From Strigamia acuminata (taxonomy: Eukaryota; Arthropoda; Chilopoda; Geophilomorpha; Linotaeniidae), in assembly GCA_949358305.1 (NCBI GenBank), contig OX442315.1, positions 21,292,427 through 21,356,426 of the forward strand: DNA of 64,000 bases, in the 5' to 3' direction. Shown here one piece after another: positions 49,201 through 58,821 of the stretch. Numbering within the stretch: position 1 is the stretch's first letter; every line of letters starts with the position of its first letter. The notes beneath the pieces were generated by a model. That model made no database searches. It had not been told where the DNA came from and saw only the letters and a program-made list of their open reading frames with translations. Both the position numbers and the translations under genes were made by a program.

Positions 49201-52200
49201 AATTACCAGAGTAATTAAAAATAATAAATATTTCTAAGTGGTGACAACAAATATATAAAATACACTTGAGATCATCACAAAAGTTTCCAGAAAAGTGAAA
49301 ATTCGAATTTTGCTTTACTGGAAAATTGCATTGGCGTTAGTTCTCCAATAAGCATGACGTTGTATGACGGGATTAAATCTCCGTTTAACTTGTGTATTAA
49401 TCATACACAATGTACTGCATAGAAACAACATGTCAACGATGATACGAGTGGGTGTTTTTATTGCAATTTGCAATACGCGAAACGTCCAAAATCTATCTCG
49501 TACAAATGGAATTTGGTTTTCCAAATTAGCATACCTTTTGCGCAAAATTGGTTTCTTTACATGATCAATTTACCAGAAAAGCAAAATTCAAATTAGGATG
49601 GTTTTTTTTACCGATCCAGTTGTTTTAAACTTTAGCCAAGTACTTGAAACTGTACTTTGGGCACACCCAATTACTGTTGCCACATCCTTTTGAGTATTTC
49701 TTTCCTTCAGCAGGCGAATAATTCGGTTTTCGGTGTCTTGAGACAGTTCTTTTGTAGGAGCCATGGCAGATGAATAAATGATGGCAAATAATGAACTACA
49801 AGACACATTTTACATTGTTGTCATTTGCATATTTAAACCAATGTATACATGGAATTGTCTGTAATTGTTTTTTTGTGTGTGCAAATATCGCATACTTATT
49901 TCCACTGCTTGCAGCAATCTGATACTTTTTTCCAACCCCATGTTAAGAAAACATGGGATTTCTCAGCTTTAGAATTTTTTTTTTTAAATAGCCAAAAGTT
50001 AGATTAAATGTTGTTATTATTTAGCCCTTTATTGATTCCATCTAACCCTTTAACAGGAACTTTTTCTACTGATTTTTTGATGCAGAAAAAGTATTGCATA
50101 CTTTCTGCCAGGGGTTGTAATTCACAAACAAAATAGTTATTATTTAAGAACAAATTTGTCTAAGGAATAGAATTATTACATTAGGCAAGATTATCAGAAA
50201 CTCGTGATAATTTCATTGTATTTTCAGACAAAAAAGAGGCTGAAAGCTGCAATTGACAGATGCACACGTGACAAAAAAGTGAGCAAGTTTTTTATTCTTT
50301 TTTCTCTTCTGTATCTGTAAGTAATCTTGTTTTGAATATGTAGAATAATAACGACAGCTATAAATGCTTCAGAGAAGAGATGCGCAAAGTAAGTAAATTA
50401 AACATCAGTCCAATTTCTACCCATTGTTCATTTTGTGCACAAGTAGAATTAGGCCTTTAAAACATACATCCAAATTTGAAACTGATCTAGTGTAAAGTGT
50501 TTTTATTTTTGTTTGACTCGTCGGTAGAATTAGTTACAAATTTATTTAAAAAAATCTAATCCACAGTAAAGTATACTAGTATGCATATTGACTGTAGTCA
50601 CTCCACTAATGGTGACATACCGTAGCTGGGGTCCAATGCGTCCCTGATGACTCATCAGGGACGCATTGGACCCCAGATTTATAGGGACCCCCATTTCAGT
50701 TAATTTATGCCAAAAATAAGAATGACAAAAAATAAATAAAAACTTAGAGAGTTTGATTTAATTTTATTAATATAGATTGGAGGCTCCCGTTTGTTAAAAG
50801 TGCCCTGGGCCCCAAACTACCATTAAGCACTACTGATCCTCGTGGATGAGTAAAATTAATACACAATCGTAATGACAATTGCAATGTCAGGGCCGTTTTA
50901 AGATACTCCTAGGTTTTAGAAACTCTCATTTCAAGAGACTGCTGAGCAATTTTTTTTACTCATTTTATGCTACGTGCACGCACGTATAACAATAATCTTG
51001 AAAGCACCCATAAATTTCAATGCACTATGAACGCCGCTGAATCAGGGTAGGATTTACGTACTTGTACAAGCATAACAAGCAGTTGCTTAGGGCCCCCACC
51101 CATCGGGGGCCCCGGGCCGCCGGAAAAAGATCCGCATTTTCAAAAAAAAAAATCTGCATTTTCCACGAAAAGACGTCGCATATTGTATACACTTACATAT
51201 TTATGAAATATAAAGAGAGATAATATAAGTCTATTTTTAAAATTAAATTTGTTTTTTTTTGCGCGGGGGGGGGGGGGGAGCTAAAAAAATTATTGCTACC
51301 TAAATCCGGCCCTGCTATGAACCTTTGCTGATACCCATGCCATTCAGACTTTACAATAAACGAGCCAGTTGTCAGGACTAAGCTCACCCAATGCTCGTAA
51401 TCAGGCATCCTTTAAACGCATTTCAATCCGAAAGAAAACAGGTGCATGACCGCATGCATTATTACATTTTTTAAAATTAATTTTGGAAGTACTCGAAAAT
51501 TAAAATTTGCAATGCACCGTTAACGCCTCTGGAGGTCTGGACCCGTTCTGACACAAAACCCTGGTTCCGCCATTGGTTCAGGATTTTTGGAAAGGTGGTG
51601 CGCACAATGCAATTAATCCTAAGTGTGGCGATTATTCGCCGTATAATAAATAAGGTCCTAGAAAACTTAAGAGATGAGTGAACGAATGCATTTGTTAAAA
51701 ATCAGCAATGGTTTATTTGATCATAAAATAGGACAGCAAAAAAAGGACTCGTTTGGATTGCGTATCAGCGTGGTTCTATTTAACCTAACTTGACATTTAA
51801 TCTCGGCAAAAATGGAATGGACTTACAGTTGGAGCACTGGATCTCTTCTTATTTCATTACACCCTTTAAACTTCTGGTTAGCGTAATTGTTAGCCGAATT
51901 TCCGTTACCGAAACACGATTCATACGACGTCTGCTCCATGTTGTAGTTGGTCAACAGTCCATTCGATGGAGCGTTCAAACTGCGTTTTCCGATATTGAGT
52001 CCACGTTTGAATATTTCTCAAGGAAAAGATGGCCGAAACAATTACCTTGTCCTCGAGTACGAGTGCTCGTCTTGATGGTGCAAAAAATTATCTGTGCGAC
52101 TTGTGTATCTCTAGGCTCCCGTTCAATTTCCGGTCTCCGGATTATAGCTGTTGTTCAATCCTGGAGTTGGACCCACTTGTCTCCCTGGGGACAAGCGCCA

Positions 52201-52678
52201 ATAGACCGGATGTGTCCACTATTTGTACCTTTTTAATGCTTCACTATTTTGGGGCACTTTTAGGGTTTTGTGGGCTCTTGTGGTTTTTATCACTGCCACA
52301 TAAGCTTGTGGTATGTAACCCAACCAACCAAAGGCGATGTAAGTGCATCATCATCTTGCATCTAGCCCCCATGGTTGGAGCCATATTTGATCAGTGACCC
52401 AATAAAATGAACTAAAATACAACAAAATTGCAATGCTTTTTGCATACAGCGAAATAAGGAAATAAAAATAACAAATATCTAATACTCGAATAAAATACGC
52501 GAGACTGATGTATTAATCTGGGAATAAACGTCTTGGAATTTTGAAAAGTAAGTATTTTTATCCACACTCCAGACTGCTTAAAACCATTTTTTTCTCAAAA
52601 GTGAAAGTAAAATTAAAACTTAAAACGGTTAAAATTTAAATTGTTTTATATTTTCAGATATGCATTGACGCAGAATAA
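46249..52678 (+). CDS. R4: secreted proprotein with Pro/Ala-rich tandem repeats and OBP-like tail, 7 exons
   Basis: Exons: 46249-47838, 47899-48033, 48094-48153, 48663-48740, 50228-50278, 50344-50388, 52658-52678, giving 659 aa with all introns in phase 0. The first ~278 residues are the same as R3. KPALPNIG-type units continue to about residue 415, followed by a Lys/Pro/Ser/Gly/Thr region (KPGPKPPSGTQS type). Tail: SKCKCD, PQCLMP, TCYWRQLKL, DRCTRDKK, KCFREEMRK and ICIDAE, again with C3 seven residues before its exon end, C4 twelfth and C5-X8-C6. The first donor is GTTAGT. Intron 4 carries a SINE-like insertion and a Tc1-like remnant; intron 6 a hAT-like MITE, a 51-bp palindrome and a solo-LTR-like sequence. 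Confidence 0.77.
46580..47500. repeat. Coding tandem repeats of R4
   Basis: 42- and 39-bp KPALPIPPATTNIG-type units to about 46930, then 24-bp KPALPNIG-type units with K, T, E and D variants to about 47485. The first part is the same as R3 38580-39080. Confidence 0.9.
48850..49300. repeat. Insertion in R4 intron 4 including dispersed repeat copy 2 (SINE-like)
   Basis: Absent from R3 intron 4. It contains GGTAGAGCAGTGACTAAG (like tRNA box A) near 48925, a weaker box-B-like GGTAAATTCAAG, and a body shared with 34600-34760. A tandem TAATTACCAGAG word follows at about 49170-49220. SINE identity is tentative. Confidence 0.45.
49594..50108 (-). mobile_element. Tc1-like transposon remnant with transposase N-terminal HTH
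   Basis: Minus-strand frame 49764-49588 begins MAPTKELSQDTENRIIRLLK and continues through QSTVSSTWLKF, which is the paired-like helix-turn-helix at the start of Tc1-family transposases. The frame is then lost and no DDE catalytic part is present. R3 lacks the insertion. Ends are not sharply defined. Confidence 0.6.
50626..50676. repeat. 51-bp perfect palindrome in R4 intron 6
   Basis: Two 25-bp arms starting CTGGGGTCCAATGCG are exact inverses around a single C. R1 and R3 have only unrelated or partial sequence at the matching place. Confidence 0.9.
51043..51314. mobile_element. hAT-like MITE in R4 intron 6
   Basis: Ends CAGGGTAGGATTTA and the inverse of CAGGGCCGGATTTA, with flanks CGCTGAAT and CTATGAAC as a decayed 8-bp duplication. 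The interior has GGGGGCCC words and poly-G, as in the element at 33198. Non-coding. Confidence 0.65.
51624..52300. mobile_element. Solo-LTR-like insertion in R4 intron 6
   Basis: Begins TGTGGCGATTATTCG and ends CACTGCCACA, so it has TG...CA ends with short inverted TGTGGC/GCCACA. It is flanked by TAAG on both sides (51620-51623, 52301-52304). R1 and R3 have the site without it. Frames inside show no recognisable protein. Confidence 0.6.
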
Positions 52679-53398
52679 GCCAAATATAAGTTCCGAAAAA
52701 TTCTTATATTTCTGCAATATTGATGTTTATGGCTATATCGTCCAAGTTTGCCAACCATATAATTAAAACCTTCCAAAAAATATAGCACACGCGTTTTATT
52801 TGGTGAATAGTGATTTATACAAATCAAACTCACGGAAAAATTTACAATTTCTATAAATTGCACGAATCTATTCTGCACAATATTCATGACTGTTGAATAA
52901 TATTTTTAAAAAATAGGAAAAAAATTTCAAGTCATATTGTAATTTCTGATTAATAAAGAAACAGATATGTAAGGGGTAACATTTTGTAGTTTTATTCTGT
53001 AAAAATAAAGTTTTAATATAATATAGTCACTTCTTAAAGTCACCTCACAGTTGGCTTCGGGTCAAAAGAATAAGTGCTATAAAAATAAACCGCTGGTAAT
53101 TTAAAAGGAAGGAGTTGTGAAATATTTTTTCAATACAAAAAAAAAAATGAGAAGCAAATATAAGCAAAAAATAAAATAAAAAAAAGCCATAAATATATAA
53201 AAAAGCAAAGTAATTCCTGGAAGGTCAGAGGAATATAATCACCTATTGTAAGCAAACAAATTTTTTACACCGGATAATTTGTGGAAATCAAGCAAACGTG
53301 TTTCCTGGCTCTATTCTGAACTGCCTACGCTTCGAGGGCAGCGCATAAAAGCCAACGCATAACCTAATTTGATTCAATCCGAACTCAAATTTGACAGG
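52679..53398. other. Spacer between R4 and J with J promoter
   Basis: Matches the downstream spacers of R1 and R3. The last 150 bp form the J promoter with GCGCATAAAAGCC at about 53341-53353. Confidence 0.6.
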
Positions 53399-54758
53399 AT
53401 GAAGATCACAATACTGATTGTCTGCTGTGCTGCATTTGCAATTTGCAATGTCTCAACTGAGAAAGTTGTAAGTATGACAAAATGAGGAGACATCTTTTTT
53501 TATAAACAAAAACTTAATTCCAATTCCCATTGCTATTCTTATATTTCTTTTATCAATTTTTTATTTTTATTTTAAGGAACTGCCGTGCTTAGGAAAACTT
53601 CCTGAAACGGTATTAATTCTTAGTTACACTAATCTTATTACAGTTTTAATGCAAACGTCCAATGTCAATGATTTCTTCCAACTCAATACCTGTTTCATTT
53701 TTAGATCAGTGCAGCATTTATTAAATGCAAAGCTCCAATTCCAAGCCGTCCTAAGCGTAAGGCTCCACCCGCCACCGAACCCCCAATGCCAAAAAGTTAT
53801 CTGGTACGCAGTAACCTTTTAAGCATATTACATAAAACGTGACATTTTTATTACTTCTTCCTTTTTAGACGACCGCCCAATCTACTGCTGCGCAATGCAT
53901 TGTCAATAATCTAAACTTGGTAATAATATTACATCACACGGAAATGTGGACATTTCTAATGATGTTTGATCAGTTGTGAATAAAATGTCTATAAATTTTC
54001 GACACATTAGTTTAACATTTCAAGGTTCATGATAAGAATTTTGAGTAGATTTTGGTCGATTTTTTAAATTTTTGCCAGAAACCTCGAAATTGTCGAAACC
54101 AGTCGTTGAAAATTTTATACGGTTGAGAAAATTAAGTTTATAGTTTCACTTTAGCGGAAAATAATTTTAATTTCGTCAATTGATGTTAATTTTTAAAACA
54201 TTAGAATATTTTGTGTGATCGGTGTTTTGTAGCGCAGCAAAGCACTAGGGGCAAAAGACGAAAACTTGTGATCTGTGAACAATCTGTCCACATTGCCTGG
54301 ATGTGAATTTTTATGGTTTAATCGATCTTCATATTTAACTTCAATTTTGTAGATCAATGCTGACGGAATTGATTCTACCGCAGTGCGAAGATTGATGGAT
54401 AGTAAAGAAAATTATCCAACTGGCCAGGTTATAAAATAAACAAACTTGTATATTTATTTTATTTTAAATATTTAAAGTTGAGGTGTGTTTGCATTTTCAG
54501 AAACAAGTTACAATGTGGAAAAAAATTAAGGAATGTGGATTTAAGGCATCTGATGCCCGTAAAGAAAAGACTGAGGAGGTTTGTACAGGCTTGAAGACAT
54601 GCATCAACAATAACAATAATTGCATTTTTATAATTTTCTAGACAAAATTCTTCATTGCTTGCGTGGAAGAACAATATCGAAAGGTAAATTTAAGCATAAA
54701 ACACCGATAAGTGAATTCTTTACAATTCTTTCTATGTTTCATTCAGGTTTGTGCGTAA
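53399..54758 (+). CDS. OBP-like secreted protein J, 8 exons
   Basis: Exons: 53399-53467, 53577-53609, 53705-53803, 53869-53919, 54353-54427, 54501-54578, 54642-54683, 54747-54758, giving 152 aa with all introns in phase 0. The signal peptide is about residues 1-19 (MKITILIVCCAAFAICNVS). One framework cysteine per exon: PCLG, KCKAP, QCIVNNLNL (seven residues before exon end), ECGFK (twelfth of its exon), ACVEEQYRK and VCA, with C5-X8-C6. Exon 3 holds a proline- and base-rich insertion (PSRPKRKAPPATEPPMP) between C2 and C3. The protein ends directly after C6. Two broken copies of its 5' part lie upstream of R2 and R4. Confidence 0.8.
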
Positions 54759-55159
54759 ATTTGGCTGCATAAACCACACCGACAATACATATATCAATGT
54801 ATACGACTTAACTTAGAATAAAATTACAATTTTAAACGTGCGGCTGTTTTTTCATTTTTAAAAAGCATCTTTAATCATCAGGTATTTTTTCCGTGTCCTT
54901 GGCCATGACGGGCCAGTGAACTGAATAAAATATTCCCTCCAGACATAAGAATTTAAAAAAATCCAAACATAAAGTGGACAAAAACACGTTTTTATTTAAT
55001 GCTTCTTCAGAATCACTTTCACTTGAATGTGTTCGTGGGTAAGCAACAAACAGCATCTTGTATTGTTTACCTAAGGTAAGAACATTTGCTTATGAACTTA
55101 CACAACCCAACCTCACGTGCAATGACTAAATACGTTTTATTTAATAGGTCGATAACATC
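54759..55159. other. Spacer between J and the galaxin-like gene
   Basis: Holds the J 3' UTR (AATAAA near 54820) and the probable 5' UTR of the galaxin-like gene, with a likely UTR intron from 55076 (AAG|GTAAGA) to 55147 (AATAG). A 61-codon minus-strand frame at 54871-55056 has no recognisable homologue. Confidence 0.5.
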
Positions 55160-56409
55160 ATGATCGGATTCGGGAAGCTAACTAAGTTTATTTGGCTTTT
55201 TTACTGGACACAAATTCAAGGTCACCCTCGTTTTCGTACCTTTTGTACATTTTTGCCCAATTTTTAACTTCACACATAAAAATAATACTAAAAGCAGCTT
55301 AAAAATACGATATTAAATTATAAATTTTAATGTACATTACAGGTGATGTCCTGTACGATCCCAGTGAAGAAACTTGTTGTGGTGGGATTATACAACCCCA
55401 CGCTTCGTGCTGGACAAGCGCGTGTTGCTCCAACAAAGCCATTGATTTCAGCACCCATCTCTGCTGCGGTGGTCAGCCCCAACCAATTGAGCACGGTTTA
55501 CTCACAGCTTGTTGCTACAATCAAACCTACAACATTAAGACATCAGTCTGCTGTTTTGGTCGCCTCCAAACTCTACCTGAACACTTACAATGCACCCAAC
55601 CGGACAACATTTTTTGCTGTGGAAGGGAAGAAGCTTACGACATACGAAAGCAAAAATGCTGCAATGGGAAATTATCTGCACGACAGCAGCCCGATGATAC
55701 GTGTTGCGGCAATCACATTTTCAGCGGAAGAAAAAATCTCAACTGTTGCAACAACACTGCGGTATACAACATGGATACAGAGCTTTGTTGCAAGGGTAAC
55801 GTCATAACTAAACTGAGCAACAATAGTCAATGTTGCGATGGAGACTCGTACGAAGCAACAACTAAATTATGTTGCCAAAATAAAGTCATTGACAAACCAA
55901 CTCTTAAATCCACTTGTTGCGGCGACACTAGTTTTGACGCTCTGAACGAAATTTGCTGCGAAGGAACAATTCATCCTCATAATCTCGAAGAATTAGGTTG
56001 TTGCGGAAGAAGTACTTATTATCCCGATAAACAAAGTTGCTGTGGTGGCGTCATCAGGGTCAAGAGCGGTGATTTCGAGAAGACTGCGTGCTGCGGCCAC
56101 AACCTTTACAACCCTGAAGAACATGTTTGTTGCAATGACAATTTAAGTCCCAGACCTCCACTGGAAGAAGTTGATTGCTGCAATGGAAAGGCGTATGTTA
56201 CTCGGCTCAATATATGTTGCGGGGATCAGATATTACCCGTAAATGGAACAAGAAATAAATGTTGCCATCGAAACAAGTTTTTTCCCTCAGCTATCAACAG
56301 TTTCCTGACCAGAAAACAGCGCGTCAACGACGATTTATATCCATCGTATTTTCCACCACCTTATTCCCGAGCTTTAATTGGAGAGGAACTTGATCCACTC
56401 CCATATTAA
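55160..56409 (+). CDS. Galaxin-like secreted protein with di-cysteine repeats, 2 exons
   Basis: Exons 55160-55220 and 55343-56409 give 375 aa. The first exon encodes a hydrophobic leader (MIGFGKLTKFIWLFYWTQIQ). The rest is a chain of about fifteen to twenty CC pairs in units of the form CCGxxxYxxxxxxCCxGxI, such as CCGGIIQP, CCGRSTYYPDKQSCCGGVI and CCGHNLYNPEEHVCCND. The chain is followed by a cysteine-free end rich in Pro and Tyr. This is the galaxin pattern, first known from coral skeleton matrix and later found in many invertebrates; extracellular, disulfide-rich matrix protein is the inference. The first donor is weak (CAAG|GTCACC), so exon 1 is less certain than the rest. Poly(A) signal at about 56465. 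Confidence 0.8.
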
Positions 56410-57547
56410 ATTTGGTTATTTTATTTTGTTTTGAATATCTGTGTGTAATAGCATTAAAAACGTCAATAAAAATTGTTAAATGTTACTTTTGGCAAGCAAT
56501 TTTTTATTTTTATTGGGTATATAAAAGTGATGAAAGAGAATCTAAAGGTGCGCGAATTAAGGTATATCTTTAAGCTCCAGGGGCAAATAAATATTGAGAG
56601 AAAAAAATCCGTTTCTCCACCGCAGACTGCAGCAACAAATAACAATTTTTTTTAAGGAGATAACAACAGGCAAATGTGCTATTTGTTCCGCAACAAATCA
56701 TTTTAAAAATGCCATTAAAACTAAAGTTTTTAATTCATGTTTTGTATGTGGGCTTTGAAGATGAAGTTTTTACTTTTGACTAACAAGTCGTTTTTCTGCA
56801 TACGAAAAGAAAACTTGAAGTTTTGACTTTTTTAAAAACTGTTTGAGGCCTTCCCGTTCAGAATCGAGGCCCAGGCAAGAGCTTCATGATGCTATAATCC
56901 ACCACAGGAAGCGAAATAAAACTTTTATTTAATGACATCATTTTAGCATTTTGCAACACCATTTGAGATCCAAGTACCTAATCGAATAAGTGGACTTGAA
57001 AAAATTCACAAGTCAATTAGGCAATTACTTTCGGAAATTGAGTTAATTTCATTTAAAATTGTAAACTGTCGTGTAGTTAGCCCTCTTATTCGCATTCGTC
57101 ATTCACTGTCTACGCGATTGCTAACATATGGGTTAACGTTACCCATATTTTACAAATTGCTAAAAAAAAAGTATATTTAATAACAGATATTTATAATTTA
57201 TAAATGTTGTTATTCGGTTGTTCTAGCATAATTTATCAAATTAAAAAAATTGTAGTTAGGTTTTTTTTTTTTAAGTTTTAATTTACAATCGGGAACAGAT
57301 AATCCTCTCAATGCAGGACAGCACGTGACAGCACAGTCTTGATAAACATGGTACTACACTTCCGGTAGATGACGTGTTTTGGCAAGTTAAAGCTGGTCAA
57401 ATTGAAAATAAAACTTGGGATAGAAGATTTCAAGACAAGTAAAGGTAAGATTTAAGGATGGAATCGATATTAAATCACAGTTTTGAGAGGGAAATAAATT
57501 TGACGTTCGGTTTTATTTCTCGTTTATTCTTTACTGGTGTGTTTAAA
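56410..57547. other. Intergenic: galaxin-like 3' end to CCDC172-like promoter
   Basis: AT-rich, with no supportable gene. Near 57440 a good donor (AAAG|GTAAGA) suggests a 5' UTR exon for the next gene, though no matching acceptor is obvious. Complementary frames at 56463-56655 are not called. Confidence 0.5.
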
Positions 57548-58821
57548 ATGGCGGCCGACTTCGAGACTATTTTCAATCAAATTGTACAATCTGAAATGTA
57601 CGCGCAGGAGAAAAAACAACGATTCATAGAGGGTAATTGGTACTTTCTATAATCGAGCCATTGAACAAAAAAATATAAAACCTAAAGACCATATTACATT
57701 TTTGAACCATAAACAGCGAAAAAGCAAATCGAAGATGTCGTTAACGACATTAAAACCACCCAGGAAGAATTAGAAAGCTTAGAAGCTCAGAAACTCATTA
57801 AGGTACGTAAAATTACGAGTGTTTGATTTATTTATGTATTCATGTATTTAATACAGTGTTTGTTTTTAGATTCAAAAATGTTGCGAGGAAGAATTAACTC
57901 TTCAATTGAATTTAAATCGAGGAGAAGTGATGAAAAAACAAGAGCAGACACTAAAGAATGAAGAGTTACAATTAAATACGAAGTTGAAAGAAATTGAAAA
58001 TGAGGAGAGTCAACTACAACGACTATTTTGTGAAACTACATCACATTTTTCGGAAACGTATTTTGCTTTTGGAACGGGATGGAGCAAACACGAGTCCGAA
58101 GTTAAGCAAAAATTAGAAGATTTTGAACGAGTAAAAATTCGCTTGCAAGCACAAATAGATGTGGCGAAAAAAATTAATGATTTGAAAATAATGGAATCCT
58201 CGCTCAGTGAAGAACTAAAACAAATAAAACTCGACTTACTAAGTAATTTACCTTTCAATATTTAATGCAGCCCGAACCGGAGAAAACGAGGAGCTAAATG
58301 TACGATGACAAAAATAGCATTAAATCAATGGTGCAGAATTTGTTATGCCGAGTAATTTCGTTATGAAGGTTTCGGACTGTATTATTAATTAAAATATGCG
58401 CTTATTTATTTATTTCTTTATTTTTAGATGTAACGGTGCAGCTGCGAAACGAGGAAAACGAATTAGTGAAATTACAAGAAAAGAAGACGATAACTGAAAA
58501 CATTCCGTTACAAGATCCCACATTTGAACGGTAAGTATTTGGTTCTGTAAGAATTAGTGAGGTGTACTTGTCTTTGTCGCTATACTTATCTTCTTTCGGT
58601 TGCACCTGGGACCTCTAATCCCACCATTGAGAGAAAAAACAAAAGGAAATAAAATCAATAATTCAAGTTTCAATTCAAGTTTGTGGTGCGCACATTCCAT
58701 GGCTTAATGTTGTGTTTCTACATATTTCTAATATTTGTCTCAAATTCTAAAGTAACTATCTTTTATTATTAGATTACAGTTATCGCTTCGCGAGTGCTTG
58801 GGAAAAAACAAATTCTTTTGA
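57548..58821 (+). CDS. CCDC172: Coiled-coil protein, CCDC172-like, 5 exons
   Basis: Exons: 57548-57632, 57717-57802, 57870-58242, 58428-58530, 58773-58821, giving 231 aa (family about 258). The N terminus DFETIFNQIVQSEMYAQEKK resembles the start of vertebrate CCDC172. The middle is almost all Glu/Lys/Leu/Gln heptads, with one break at FSETYFAFGTGW, where the family has a similar aromatic break. The last part ITENIPLQDPTFERLQLSLR matches the family's conserved Pro-containing segment. CCDC172 is expressed in testis and reported on the sperm flagellum, so a ciliary or sperm role is inferred. The ATG at 57548 has a better context than the in-frame one at 57458. Confidence 0.65.

Noticed and set aside
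51790-52397. 148- and 122-codon overlapping frames in R4 intron 6
   Set aside because: They lie inside the solo-LTR-like insertion and have no recognisable domain.
54871-55056. 61-codon minus-strand frame between J and the galaxin-like gene
   Set aside because: No known family; possible alternative splices were tried and did not give a recognisable protein.
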